A stretch of DNA of 64,000 nt from Parvicella sp963922585 (GTDB lineage Bacteria > Bacteroidota > Bacteroidia > Flavobacteriales_D > Parvicellaceae), in assembly GCA_963922585.1 (NCBI GenBank), contig CAWUIK010000001.1, forward strand, positions 35,842-99,841, given 5' to 3'. Below the pieces are notes generated by a model, which saw only the letters and a list, made by a program, of their open reading frames with translations, ran no database searches and was not told the DNA's origin. Of this stretch, positions 18,293 to 27,778 are shown piece by piece. Position numbers and translations under genes: made by a program. Positions within the stretch are counted from its first letter, which is position 1. The number at the start of each line of letters is the position of its first letter.

Positions 18293-19348
18293 TTGAAAAA
18301 CACCTTTAATATCATAGGAATAATGTCAGGAACATCTCTTGATGGAGTGGACATTGCTTATTGCTCCTTTACAAAAGGAAATAAATGGGAATTTAAATTA
18401 ATATGCGCAAAAACATTTGAATATGACCTTCATTGGAAAAAAATACTTTCTGAAATTGAGCATCAATCTGCATTGGAATTTGCAAAAGTAAATGTTCTTT
18501 TAGGGCAATTTTATGGTAAATTGGTAAATACATTTATTGATTTTCATCAAATTGATAAAAATGAAATTGATGCAGTCTCTAGTCACGGACATACCATTTT
18601 TCATCAACCAGAAATCTCTTTAACCTCTCAAATCGGAAGCGGTGCTCATATTGCTGCTACTACGGGCATTGCTACAGTATGCGACTTTAGAACTGGCGAT
18701 GTTGCTTTGGGAGGACAAGGTGCACCCTTGGTTCCCATAGGAGACTTACTTCTTTTCCATGAATACGACAGTTGTTTAAACCTTGGAGGTATTGGAAATA
18801 TTTCCTACCAAGTGAACAATCAACGAATTTCTTTCGACATCTGTTTGGCAAATATGGTTAGTAATTATTTATGTGAATTTCTTAAAATTACTTTTGATGA
18901 AAAGGGAAATATTGCTAAAAATGGAAAATTGGACATTGAACTTTTGGCAAAAATGAACAGATTTACTTTTTTTGATCAAAATCCCCCTAAATCACTTGGC
19001 AAAGAATTTTTCGTAAACTCCTTTAAATCAATACTAGATGAAAGTGTCGCTTCAATTGAGGATAAGTTACATACTTTTGGAGTACACATAGGAATACAAA
19101 TAGGAAAGGTGATAAAAGGTTCTAATTGTCTTGTAACAGGAGGAGGTGCTTATAATGATTTTTGGATAAATGAAATTCAAAAGAATACTTCAACTCAAAT
19201 AGTGATTCCTACCAAAGAAATAATTGATTTTAAAGAGGCAATAATATTTGCATTTTTAGGAGCATTGAGGCTAACCGATCAAGAAAATTGTCTTGCTTCC
19301 GTAACTGGTGCAAAACGAAATAATATTGGAGGATGCATTTATCTTTAG
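18293..19348 (+). CDS. anmK: Anhydro-N-acetylmuramic acid kinase
   Basis: Phosphorylates and opens 1,6-anhydro-MurNAc to MurNAc-6-phosphate during peptidoglycan recycling, in the cytoplasm. The ATP-site motif GIMSGTSLDGVD is at the N-terminus. SSHGHTIFHQP, the VCDFRTGDVALGGQGAPLVP block with the catalytic Asp, and LNLGGIGNIS are all typical of AnmK. It starts with TTG at 18293; the next ATG would cut into the SGTS motif. The length of 351 is normal. It is divergent from the acyl-CoA dehydrogenase. MurQ is not in the window. Confidence 0.93.
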   Translation: MKNTFNIIGIMSGTSLDGVDIAYCSFTKGNKWEFKLICAKTFEYDLHWKKILSEIEHQSALEFAKVNVLLGQFYGKLVNTFIDFHQIDKNEIDAVSSHGHTIFHQPEISLTSQIGSGAHIAATTGIATVCDFRTGDVALGGQGAPLVPIGDLLLFHEYDSCLNLGGIGNISYQVNNQRISFDICLANMVSNYLCEFLKITFDEKGNIAKNGKLDIELLAKMNRFTFFDQNPPKSLGKEFFVNSFKSILDESVASIEDKLHTFGVHIGIQIGKVIKGSNCLVTGGGAYNDFWINEIQKNTSTQIVIPTKEIIDFKEAIIFAFLGALRLTDQENCLASVTGAKRNNIGGCIYL

Positions 19349-19444
19349 AAAGTTATCGACTGAACACTAAAAAATAACTTTTAAACAATAAAAATACCTG
19401 ATAAAATATTTTTTGTAGTTTTGGTAAACTAAAAACTAAAAACT

Positions 19445-20965
19445 ATGAAAATGTTATCATTATTAGGTGGTGGATATTTTGGAATTATGTACTATGCTAC
19501 CATATTTCTGGGAATAATAATGTCTGCCTTGTATTTATTTCCTCTAATTCAAGTACTTATTGCTTATCAAAAGAAAAATTGGTTGGAAAGACAATTCAGC
19601 AAAACTCCAGCAGGGAGTGACTCTGAAAAACAATTTAGAGCTGCTTTGTTGTCTGCTGCAGAACCATCTCAGTCTTACCCATTGTATAAAATGCTGAAAT
19701 TTTATTTAGCAAGCAACGGAATCATTTTGGCGATTATCGGTTTATTAATGATTATAATTCCAGAGTCAACAGACAAAGATGTTCTAAAATTACTTTCATT
19801 CTTGCCTTTATTAATTGGTGTTGCTATGTATTTTCTTTACGAAAAGTTTTTCAAAGGCGAAGGATTATGGAGAGAAATCACAGCCGTTTTTATGTTAGGA
19901 GGATTGGCGGCAACATTCCTAAGTGTTTATGAACTATATGAAATGTATAGTTGGTTAAGATCTGATATTTTAATTTACTTAATTTTAGGTGGTGGACTAT
20001 TTGTTATTTACAAAATGGAATCTACTTTGGCGAGTTATTTATACATGATTCTTATCACTTATTCTGTAACCTATTTATCTGCCCACATTAGTTACAACTG
20101 GTTGATGTTTTTAACTCATTTCATTTGGTTCTTTGCAATTGCAATACTTTATTTTTGGATACCCAAACTAAAAGCTGCAAAAACAATAGAAACAAAAGAG
20201 GTAATTTTTGGATTATTATTTATGATTATGATAATTGCCTTATCAATTTCTCAAACATCAGGTCTTTATGTTCCTGCATTAGCAATAGTGTTGCCAGGTT
20301 TATATATTTTCTCAAAAGCATATTATAAAAAAGGTGATTGGCCAATTTCAAAACCTATAGAAACTATCATCATTCTTTTTGTTTTTATAATTTCAATTGC
20401 TTTATCATTCTCTGAGGTTGTTGATTTTACTCAAAGTCAAATTTCATTGTTTAAGGGTTATTCATTTCACAAACAAATTGCATACATTATCCTTTTAGGC
20501 CTCGCCTTTGGAGCATATAAAATTTATGATGAAGAAATTCCTTCAGAAGAAAAAGACACATTGAACCCATTGATTCTTGGTCTACCTATATTAGCATTTG
20601 TACTCACTTATATTGTTGGAAGTTATGGCACACAATTTATAATGACGCTTTTTGCTTTATATTTGGGATACAATTATGTTTCAAAAGGTTTAGAACAAAA
20701 AGACTCTTTAAAACTTATTCTAGGTACAAATGTATTCTTAACAGCTATTATCGTTAGAGTTTTTGCAAGTCTTGGAGAGGATATTATTGACTCAAAACTA
20801 GCAACAGGATTTATGATTATGTTGATTGGATGTCTATTTGTAGGAACAGTTGTTTATTTGAGAAAAGAATGGACCGTGACTGGTAATTCTGACGACAATC
20901 AAAATCACCAACTTCCAAAAGATAATGATATCATCGACAACATGGAAAGTGAAGAACTTTCATAA
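19445..20965 (+). CDS. Polytopic membrane protein of unknown function
   Basis: A 506-residue integral membrane protein with roughly twelve to fourteen hydrophobic segments distributed over the whole length, except for a short cytoplasmic loop near residues 40-75 (KKNWLERQFSKTPAGSDSEKQ) and an acidic tail of about 30 residues (from GNSDDNQN). No transporter or enzyme motif is visible and I cannot assign a family. It stands alone, with a strong terminator immediately downstream. Confidence 0.65.
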   Translation: MKMLSLLGGGYFGIMYYATIFLGIIMSALYLFPLIQVLIAYQKKNWLERQFSKTPAGSDSEKQFRAALLSAAEPSQSYPLYKMLKFYLASNGIILAIIGLLMIIIPESTDKDVLKLLSFLPLLIGVAMYFLYEKFFKGEGLWREITAVFMLGGLAATFLSVYELYEMYSWLRSDILIYLILGGGLFVIYKMESTLASYLYMILITYSVTYLSAHISYNWLMFLTHFIWFFAIAILYFWIPKLKAAKTIETKEVIFGLLFMIMIIALSISQTSGLYVPALAIVLPGLYIFSKAYYKKGDWPISKPIETIIILFVFIISIALSFSEVVDFTQSQISLFKGYSFHKQIAYIILLGLAFGAYKIYDEEIPSEEKDTLNPLILGLPILAFVLTYIVGSYGTQFIMTLFALYLGYNYVSKGLEQKDSLKLILGTNVFLTAIIVRVFASLGEDIIDSKLATGFMIMLIGCLFVGTVVYLRKEWTVTGNSDDNQNHQLPKDNDIIDNMESEELS

Positions 20966-20990
20966 ATAAAAACAAGTTTTATCAAACAAA

Positions 20991-21028
20991 AAATCTCGCT
21001 CGACAGATGTCGAGCGAGATTTTTTTTA
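20991..21028. terminator. Bidirectional rho-independent terminator
   Basis: A perfect 15-bp stem with arms at 20991-21005 and 21008-21022 (core CTCGCTCGACA and its complement), A-rich before and eight T after. It separates the convergent membrane-protein and phosphatase genes. Confidence 0.9.
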
Positions 21029-21044
21029 CCATTTTATTGGGTTT

Positions 21045-23120
21045 TTATGCAATTTTAAATTCATTATATTTTTCCAAATCAGCCACTTTTTCTTTGTGTT
21101 TATCAAGACCAATGGCAATGAGTGAAATATCATCCGTTTGTTCGTAACTACCCTTCCATTTTAATAACGTCTTTCTGAGTTCTGTAACTGCTTTTTCTGG
21201 ACTTTTATTTGTTTCAAGAATTTCTTCCATACGTTTAAACTTAAATTTCTTGTTGTTTTCATCTCCAAACTGATCTACGATTCCATCAGAGTACAAATAA
21301 ATAGCATCAACTGTTTGAGCATTGTAATAAAGATTCTCGTACATCATGTTTTTTATTTTGTACAATCTTGAAGATCCTACAGAACATCTTGAAGATTTGA
21401 TTCTTTTCACTTCTCCATCTTGTACAATTACAAAATCTTTATTAGCACTGGAAATAATAATATCAGACGAATCTTTTTCTATACGCAACAATATCATATC
21501 CATGCTGTCTCTAAGAGCAATGGATTTATTTTCTGAATTAAATAATGAAATGATTTTATTATTTACAAACTCTAATATTTTGTTAGGTTCTTTGATGTTA
21601 TTATCAATCACTGCAGCATTCAAGAAACTGATCCCCAATACACTCATAAAAGCACCAGGAACGCCATGTCCTGTGCAATCTGCTAGAGCAATAAAAATTG
21701 AATTTTCATTCTCAAAAAACCAGTAAAAATCACCACTAACAGTATCTTTAGGTTGATACCAATTAGAAATTTCTAAATGAGGATATTCTAAATCGCTAAA
21801 ATCTTTCATTAAATTAGACTGGATTTTGAGAGCATAATCCAAACTATCCTGAACACGTTTATTGGTCTCTTGCAGTGAAGCTCTATGCTCTGAAAGTAGG
21901 AATTTTTGAATTTCAATTTTTTCGTTTTGTCTCAATAGTTTATTCTGTTTTTTTTCAGCCTCTTCTCTGTAATTTTTAAATGTATCAGCTATCTCTTTTT
22001 GTAAATAATAAAAACTAGTTGACAACACTCCTAATTCATCTTTTCTATCTTTATATTTAGGAAAAGTCTTTACCTTAAAATCACTTTCAATAAATTCACT
22101 TACACCTTTGTTCAATCTAACAATAGGAGTTGTAAGACCTTTTGCTAATAAGTAAATAATTGTAATCGTAATCAATATAAAACAAATTGTTAAAGCCCAG
22201 TAATACTTCATAATTCTGGAAAGATGTGCTGAAGACTCATTGCTTACTTTTGACTTGAGTAATTTTATCATCATCATTAATTCTTCAGTTTGTGCTTCAA
22301 AAGTTATGTACATTCCATCTTCTTTGTTGTAAATAATATCATTAATAGCACATAACTCTTTAAAAGCATAATGATACTGTTCTAAAATTTTTAACCCATT
22401 TTCTATAGAATCACTTTTTGTTAGACTTTTCAATTGGGTTTCAATCTCACCCATTTTAGCTTCAAATTTCTTGATATACTTATTTTCTGTTCGCATTAAG
22501 AAATCTTTTTCATGTCTTCTCAATGCCAAAACATCGCTCATAGCAATGATATTCGAATAGTCATTTTCTATGGAATGTATGTACTTTCTCATTTTTCCTT
22601 CGATGCCATAATTGTAGAAACCTTTTTTCAAAATCATTTCTTTTAAGGCATCAAAACTTGAATTATAAAGATTAACTTTTTGTGCTATTGTATCCAAATT
22701 GCTTTTTAAATCATATAAAGATGTCAACTCATTATTTTTCAGTTGTGCTATTTCTTTCTGAAACAAATCGATATTTTCTATGAATCCTTCAATGTTGTCT
22801 GAAGTATTTTGTGCATAGAAATTTGTATCAACTAGGTCTTTAATAAAAAATCCATTTGAATGAATAAAACTAGCATCTATCATCTCTTTGTTTTTTAACA
22901 GTTGAGATTGATAAAATTGTACAGCCTCCTTTTGACGTGTATGAGCGTTCCAAATCAAAACCAAAATTCCATTGAAAACAAAAATCATCAAAAAAGACAC
23001 TATTGTTTTATTAAAAACACTCATCTTTTTCCACACTTCTGTTACACCGTAAACCATTCTCCTTATTAACTTTGCTTTCGCCACAATTTTCAGTTTATTG
23101 ATATTAATACTTCTTTTCAA
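21045..23120 (-). CDS. SpoIIE/PP2C-type phosphatase with membrane sensor and HAMP
   Basis: A signalling protein with two membrane spans (about residues 36-56 and 305-325) bracketing a helical extracytoplasmic sensor, a HAMP-type linker (PIVRLNKGVSEFIESDF), a coiled coil (about 385-440) and a C-terminal PP2C/SpoIIE phosphatase. Metal-binding motifs are SGDFYWF, ADCTGHGVPGAFMS and YSDGIVDQFG. In known systems such phosphatases act on anti-sigma-antagonist or other Ser/Thr-phosphorylated partners; no partner is encoded nearby. The longest frame starts with TTG at 23120. An ATG at 23057, preceded by AAGGAG, is an alternative start. Confidence 0.85.
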   Translation of the reverse strand: MKRSININKLKIVAKAKLIRRMVYGVTEVWKKMSVFNKTIVSFLMIFVFNGILVLIWNAHTRQKEAVQFYQSQLLKNKEMIDASFIHSNGFFIKDLVDTNFYAQNTSDNIEGFIENIDLFQKEIAQLKNNELTSLYDLKSNLDTIAQKVNLYNSSFDALKEMILKKGFYNYGIEGKMRKYIHSIENDYSNIIAMSDVLALRRHEKDFLMRTENKYIKKFEAKMGEIETQLKSLTKSDSIENGLKILEQYHYAFKELCAINDIIYNKEDGMYITFEAQTEELMMMIKLLKSKVSNESSAHLSRIMKYYWALTICFILITITIIYLLAKGLTTPIVRLNKGVSEFIESDFKVKTFPKYKDRKDELGVLSTSFYYLQKEIADTFKNYREEAEKKQNKLLRQNEKIEIQKFLLSEHRASLQETNKRVQDSLDYALKIQSNLMKDFSDLEYPHLEISNWYQPKDTVSGDFYWFFENENSIFIALADCTGHGVPGAFMSVLGISFLNAAVIDNNIKEPNKILEFVNNKIISLFNSENKSIALRDSMDMILLRIEKDSSDIIISSANKDFVIVQDGEVKRIKSSRCSVGSSRLYKIKNMMYENLYYNAQTVDAIYLYSDGIVDQFGDENNKKFKFKRMEEILETNKSPEKAVTELRKTLLKWKGSYEQTDDISLIAIGLDKHKEKVADLEKYNEFKIA

Positions 23121-23293
23121 AGTACAAAGAAAATCAAAGCATATTATTTGAATTTTAATAGGGGTTTATGATTAGATTAAGATGACTAAATAAAGTCTTG
23201 TTATTATTCATAAATCTTTTAATTTGAAACTAAACCATTATTTGATTTCATTAGGTTATTTTCTTTTATTTCGCTCATCTTTCTAATATTTTC

Positions 23294-23301
23294 TAAATTT
23301 G
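23294..23301 (+). promoter_or_regulatory. Bacteroidetes -7 element (TAAATTTG)
   Basis: Exact TAnnTTTG 22 bases before the trmH start. Confidence 0.5.
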
Positions 23302-23322
23302 TGAATATAAAGAAGTATTTTA

Positions 23323-24021
23323 ATGAGTGAAACAAATATTTATACACCCGAATTTTTAGATTTTTTGAATCAATTTATCACTGAAGATAGAGTATCAATT
23401 CAAGATAAAGTTTTAGCGGATAGAACCCGACATATCACAGCTGTAATAGAAGATATTTATCAACCACATAATGCTAGCGCAGTAATTAGAACCTGTGATT
23501 GTTTTGGTATTCAAGATTTGCACATCATAGAAAATAGGAACAAGTATAAAGTAAATCCAAAGGTTGCACTAGGAAGTGGGCAATGGGTGAATGTAATCAA
23601 ATATCGAGAAGAAGAAAATAATTCTTTATCATGCATCAATCATCTCAAGAGTAAAGGATATAAAATTGTAGCTACAACACCACATACAGACAAAAGTATT
23701 TATGATTTAGAATTAGACGAGCCCATTGCTTTGGTTTTTGGAAATGAAAAGGAAGGAATTTCTAACATTATCAGAGACAATGCAGATGAATTGGTGAAAA
23801 TACCAATGTATGGTTTTACGGAAAGTTTCAACATATCAGTGAGTGCTGCTTTGTGTATGAGTTTACTCATCGAAAAACTCAGAAAAACAGATATTCATTG
23901 GCAACTTTCTGAGGAAGAAAAACTAATTTTAAATGTAGATTGGGCTAAAAATAAGTTAGGCACGATTGATAAATATATATTTGAATACGAACGATTATTG
24001 GAAACTTCATCAGAAAAATAG
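23323..24021 (+). CDS. trmH: tRNA (guanosine-2'-O-)-methyltransferase, SpoU family
   Basis: A SAM-dependent ribose methyltransferase of the SpoU/TrmH class with a trefoil-knot fold, most likely modifying G18 of tRNAs. The three SpoU motifs are present: NASAVIRTCDCFG (motif 1 with the catalytic Arg), LVFGNEKEGIS (motif 2) and IPMYGFTESFNISVSAALCM (motif 3). The 232-residue length suits TrmH better than the longer rRNA enzyme RlmB. It has its own promoter word and is followed by porT on the same strand. Confidence 0.88.
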   Translation: MSETNIYTPEFLDFLNQFITEDRVSIQDKVLADRTRHITAVIEDIYQPHNASAVIRTCDCFGIQDLHIIENRNKYKVNPKVALGSGQWVNVIKYREEENNSLSCINHLKSKGYKIVATTPHTDKSIYDLELDEPIALVFGNEKEGISNIIRDNADELVKIPMYGFTESFNISVSAALCMSLLIEKLRKTDIHWQLSEEEKLILNVDWAKNKLGTIDKYIFEYERLLETSSEK

Positions 24022-24143
24022 TTGTAAAAATATACAATTACTCATATCATTGAATTCATAAATCACTCATATCAAACTTATTTTGATTTTTTTCTACCTC
24101 AATTTAATATTTACATAACAAAGCAAATATTATTTCGTTTAGT

Positions 24144-24151
24144 TACTTTTG
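24144..24151 (+). promoter_or_regulatory. Bacteroidetes -7 element (TACTTTTG)
   Basis: Exact TAnnTTTG 9 bases before the ATG at 24160, so the transcript would have almost no leader. Confidence 0.5.
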
Positions 24152-24159
24152 CAAATGAA

Positions 24160-24885
24160 ATGAAAAAATCTTTTCTGATATTATTTTCTATACTTTTCAC
24201 CTTAACTTTTTGGGGACAAGGTAATGGTCGGGTGGTATTAAAAAATTTGCAAGAATTTGACAAAGCAAAATTTCATTTTGGTTTTATTTTAGGGTACAAT
24301 TCATCTGATTTTTTTGTGGATGAAAAACCCAATAATTATGTAAATAATGGTTTATTAAGTCTGAATAACATTTCAAGACCAGGTTTCAACTTGGGAATTG
24401 TTTCTTCATTAAACATCACGCATCTCACAAGTTTGAGGTTTTTACCTACTTTATCTTTTCAAGAGAGAGAATTACAATATAATTTTTCTGGAGCGAGGGA
24501 CACTTCTATACTTTGGACCAAAAGAATTGAATCCACCTTTTTAGATTTTCCTTTACTCATTAAAATGCGTACGGAACGCATCAATAATTTTGCAGCATAT
24601 ATTGTTGCTGGTGGTAGATTCGGATTGGATATGCAATCCAACAAAGATGTTGAAAATAGTAATGCTCCACTAAAAGATCAGATTATAAAAATTACTAAAC
24701 CTGACTACGGAATAGAAGTAGGTGGAGGTTTTGATTTCTTTTTAGAATATTTTAAGTTGGGGCTTGAACTCAAGATGGGAATGGGACTCAAAAACATATT
24801 AATTCAAGAAAACACTTACTTCTCTAATCCAATTGAACAACTAAGGAGTAAAGTTTGGACTGTTTCGATAACTTTTGAAGGGTGA
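24160..24885 (+). CDS. porT: PorT/SprT-like type IX secretion outer-membrane protein
   Basis: A 241-residue protein with signal peptide MKKSFLILFSILFTLTFWGQ and a barrel-like body. The order of features matches PorT-family proteins as I know them: KFHFGFILGYNSSDFFV early, then RPGFNLGIVSSLNITHLTSL (abbreviated here), RFLPTLSFQERELQY, and a closing VSITF strand. PorT/SprT is required for type IX secretion in gliding and periodontal Bacteroidetes. T9SS sorting domains at the right end of this window support an active T9SS in the organism. No ubiE or other por gene is adjacent. A generic PorT-fold outer-membrane protein is the alternative. Confidence 0.7.
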   Translation: MKKSFLILFSILFTLTFWGQGNGRVVLKNLQEFDKAKFHFGFILGYNSSDFFVDEKPNNYVNNGLLSLNNISRPGFNLGIVSSLNITHLTSLRFLPTLSFQERELQYNFSGARDTSILWTKRIESTFLDFPLLIKMRTERINNFAAYIVAGGRFGLDMQSNKDVENSNAPLKDQIIKITKPDYGIEVGGGFDFFLEYFKLGLELKMGMGLKNILIQENTYFSNPIEQLRSKVWTVSITFEG

Positions 24886-24946
24886 TTTGGGTTAGAAGTT
24901 ATGATACACTTCATAATAAAAAAATTGCTGTCTTAATTAAAGACTT

Positions 24947-25002
24947 TTACTGATTCTCCCTCAAAATATACTCAATAATTTTAGTCATAAGATGCACTCT
25001 AT
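24947..25002 (-). repeat. 56-bp remnant of the S9 peptidase 3' end (direct repeat, left copy)
   Basis: On the minus strand this stretch reads RVHLMTKIIEYILRENQ and stop, exactly the C-terminus of the S9 peptidase encoded at 27779-29905. It differs from 27779-27834 at two bases, both at silent third positions. A frame stop lies a few codons upstream (about 25015), so this is not part of a gene. The two copies have the same orientation and bracket the Fic and WYL genes, as left and right attachment sites would. The other ~240 bases between porT and the Fic gene show nothing else I recognise. Confidence 0.8.
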
Positions 25003-25185
25003 TTGCATGGTAAAATTATGTATATCTTTCAAAAAAACCTTTTATTAATAAACTTTTATTAATTCAGTTTTATATTTTTTTTAACTTTTAACATTCTGTT
25101 AGTATTTCTTGTAATATGTAAACAAAAATGAATAATAGTTCAACTCAACAAACAACTAGTGCAACCTTTCTGCACAGCAAAATCC

Positions 25186-26292
25186 TTATTCCCTCACCAA
25201 TTCATAACTGGTACTTCTTCCACCTCCTGTTTCTTTGACTAAGATATTTTTGTTCACCAAATCTTGAATATCTCGCAATGCAGTATCTTGTGAACAATTA
25301 CAAATTTTCCCCCATTTTGAAGTGGTCAGTTTACCTGAAAATCCATCCAAAAGTTTATTGATCATTTTTTGTTGACGCTCATTAAGTAGGGTTGTTGAAT
25401 GTGTATGCCAAAATGCAGCTTTATCTAGAATGATGGCTAATGTCTCTGAAGTAGCTTGAAAGGAATTTTTCAAGCATTCTAAAAACCATAAAATCCATGC
25501 TGTAATATCTGAATCTCCTTTTTGTGTAGCCTCCAGTTGTGCATAATACTCTTTTCTTTCTTGTCTAATCTGAGCAGACATGCTATAAAATCTTTTGGCG
25601 CTTTGATCAGAACGGGCCAACAACATTTCTGTAATGGCTCTCGTGATTCTTCCATTACCGTCTTCAAATGGGTGTATGGTGACAAACCACAAATGCGCAA
25701 TGGCCGCTTTTAGTACTGGGTCGATGTTGGTTTCGGTGTTTATCCATTCTAAAAACTTACTCATTTCTTCATCTATTCTTGAGGCCGCTGGTGCTTCAAA
25801 GTGAATTTTCTCTTTGCCTATAGGTCCCGAAACAACTTGCATGGGTCCTTTGGAGTCTTTTCTCCAATCTGCTACAACTATCTTATGCAGACTACTCCAT
25901 CCTGTAGGAAACAATGCTGCATGCCACCCGAAAAGTCTTTCTTTGGTAAGTGGTGATGCATATTGCTGTGTGGCATCTAGCATCATTTCTACAATGCCAT
26001 CTATATGACGTTCTGAATCTATGGCTCCTGCCATTTCTATACCCAATCTTCTTGCTATAGAGGAACGAACTTGCGCCATGTCTAGCACTTCTCCTTCTAT
26101 CTCAGATGATTTTACGATTTCTACCGCCATGATATTCAACACTGCTTCGTCTTGCAAGGCAAAGCCTAAGGATTCCATTTTTCCAAATAACCTTCCTTGT
26201 AGATTTCTTATTGCTGCCAGTTGTAAACTTACTTGCTTTTCATCCCAAGTAAAATGGGTCCAGTTGTCTTTATGGTGTATATAAATTGTCAT
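25186..26292 (-). CDS. Fic family protein (DUF4172 N-terminus, C-terminal winged helix)
   Basis: A Fic-domain enzyme expected to AMPylate protein targets using ATP. The active-site loop HPFEDGNGRITR is at residues 207-218, with the catalytic His and the nucleotide-binding GNGR intact. An inhibitory-helix motif of the S-x-x-x-E-G type (SSEIEG, residues 62-67) lies at the N-terminus, marking a self-inhibited class II Fic protein. The N-terminal 100 residues resemble DUF4172. The last 60 residues form a winged-helix-like DNA-binding region (SKWGKICNCSQDTALRDIQD). The gene is visibly richer in G and C than its neighbours and sits inside the repeat-bracketed island, both consistent with transfer. 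Confidence 0.9.
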   Translation of the reverse strand: MTIYIHHKDNWTHFTWDEKQVSLQLAAIRNLQGRLFGKMESLGFALQDEAVLNIMAVEIVKSSEIEGEVLDMAQVRSSIARRLGIEMAGAIDSERHIDGIVEMMLDATQQYASPLTKERLFGWHAALFPTGWSSLHKIVVADWRKDSKGPMQVVSGPIGKEKIHFEAPAASRIDEEMSKFLEWINTETNIDPVLKAAIAHLWFVTIHPFEDGNGRITRAITEMLLARSDQSAKRFYSMSAQIRQERKEYYAQLEATQKGDSDITAWILWFLECLKNSFQATSETLAIILDKAAFWHTHSTTLLNERQQKMINKLLDGFSGKLTTSKWGKICNCSQDTALRDIQDLVNKNILVKETGGGRSTSYELVRE

Positions 26293-26310
26293 TCACCGCA
26301 CATTTTGCAA

Positions 26311-26318
26311 CAAATATA
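26311..26318 (-). promoter_or_regulatory. Bacteroidetes -7 element (TATATTTG)
   Basis: Exact TAnnTTTG on the minus strand, 19 bases before the Fic start. Confidence 0.45.
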
Positions 26319-26327
26319 AGCTATTTT

Positions 26328-26385
26328 CTCCGCAAAACAAATTATCTCCGCATTTTTTAATGAGATTAGGATACATATTCTCCGC
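26328..26385 (-). promoter_or_regulatory. Three GCGGAG boxes upstream of the Fic gene
   Basis: CTCCGC occurs at 26328-26333, 26346-26351 and 26380-26385 (GCGGAG on the gene strand), in very AT-rich DNA, just upstream of the -7 word. The first two are 18 bases apart and fall around the expected -33 position. They could be operator sites, perhaps for the Fic protein's own winged helix; inference only. The rest of this 288-base gap holds nothing I recognise. Confidence 0.4.
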
Positions 26386-26580
26386 TAAATTGAATCAGTA
26401 CAAAAGTTAAGAATTTATATTCTTTTGATTTTGGGTGCTGCATATTAATAAAGATAAATTATTCGAATACATAAATTGAATCTAAGGGGAACTTATTGAG
26501 AATGGCTCTATATATGCATGAATTGAGTGTGTAGATAGATTACATAGAATTCAACTTTTTGTTTACTTATACATATGAGG

Positions 26581-27588
26581 TTAATTATATTTATCTAATG
26601 TTTGCTTAACTCTGTTTTTTATTTTGTTGATGAGTTCAATAGGTTCAAGAACAGTCACTTTTTCCCCGTAAGATAAAATTTTCATTTCCAACTCATAATT
26701 GAGTTCAACTTTAATTTTGACTTCTAATGATCCATCTTCAAGTATGGTACTTTTTTGAGAAGGATGAATGGGTTTTGTTTGTATATAAGGTGCTTGATCT
26801 TTTGTAAAAAGCAATTTTACTTCCTCTACCTTACCTTTTTCAGATTTTGAAACACCAATGATATCATAGAAGAAATCTTCCCAATCCATGTCATTTTCAA
26901 TATATTTTGTATCAGCATCTTCAATACATTTTATTCTATCCAAAGCCAAATTCCATTGATTCAAATCATATTCCTCATTTCTTCCAAAAACAAACCAACG
27001 ATTGTTATACTGTTTCAGATAATACGGATGAAAAGTTAATTGAAATGAAGGCTTATTAAAAGGCTCATAGGTAATTTTTAAAACGGTCTTATTGATAATA
27101 GCATTGAACAATGGAGAAATATACTCGTACCCTGTATAGTCAATATTGGATTCAAAAGCCATCACCTTATGATTACTTTCTTTCAGACTAAACTGCGAAG
27201 TCATCATGGTTCCTATTTCGCTCACCCATTCAAAACCTGGCGCACCCTCAAATCTTTGTAGAACAGAGATAGCATTTTTCAGTTGCTCTGCTTCTGTGGA
27301 ATTAAGAGGAGAGTTGTTAATAGAGTAGTTTTTATCATCATATCTATAATATGGTTTTTTACCTTCTTTGAAAGTTTCAATGGGTGCATTATAGCCACTT
27401 TCACTTTTCATAAACTTGATATCTTCTCGCAACTGTCTTACCTGAACCCCTGTTGATTTAGGGTTGTCATAAAGTAACGCTTCATTAACAATTTCTAGTA
27501 AGTCATCAAAATAGTACTTTTTGCCAAAATTGCTAAAGCATTTATCTAATGTTTGATACCTAAGAAGCGCATTTTTGTTTACGGCCAT
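26581..27588 (-). CDS. WYL-domain transcriptional regulator
   Basis: A 335-residue regulator with an N-terminal helical region of the HTH type (MAVNKNALLRYQTLDKCF and the following LLEIVNEALLY), a middle linker, and a WYL domain (about residues 140-230) seen in FHPYYLKQYNNRWFVFGRN and LALDRIKCIE, followed by a C-terminal WCX-like extension. WYL proteins bind nucleic-acid or nucleotide ligands and often control defence genes. It lies in the island between the direct repeats, on the same strand as the Fic gene but about 290 bases upstream of it, so it is probably a separate transcript. Confidence 0.88.
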   Translation of the reverse strand: MAVNKNALLRYQTLDKCFSNFGKKYYFDDLLEIVNEALLYDNPKSTGVQVRQLREDIKFMKSESGYNAPIETFKEGKKPYYRYDDKNYSINNSPLNSTEAEQLKNAISVLQRFEGAPGFEWVSEIGTMMTSQFSLKESNHKVMAFESNIDYTGYEYISPLFNAIINKTVLKITYEPFNKPSFQLTFHPYYLKQYNNRWFVFGRNEEYDLNQWNLALDRIKCIEDADTKYIENDMDWEDFFYDIIGVSKSEKGKVEEVKLLFTKDQAPYIQTKPIHPSQKSTILEDGSLEVKIKVELNYELEMKILSYGEKVTVLEPIELINKIKNRVKQTLDKYN

Positions 27589-27778
27589 GTTTTTGTGCAG
27601 ATTTAATGCACAAGATAATAAATATATTAAAGTTATGATTTATTAAAATATTAATTTATGAATATTAACTGTATAAAACTTCATAAATAAACAGTATGGG
27701 TAAAAGGCAAAATAAGTGAGTATCAATTAATTTCCTCAATAAACAACAAAAAATACATTTAAGAAATCACAAAATCTC

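Noticed and set aside
24947..25002. Independent small gene ending in the peptidase C-terminus
   Set aside because: In-frame stop only a few codons upstream and no start codon.
25479..26284. Several open frames on both strands inside the Fic gene
   Set aside because: They result from the higher GC content of the Fic gene; the Fic frame alone shows conserved motifs.
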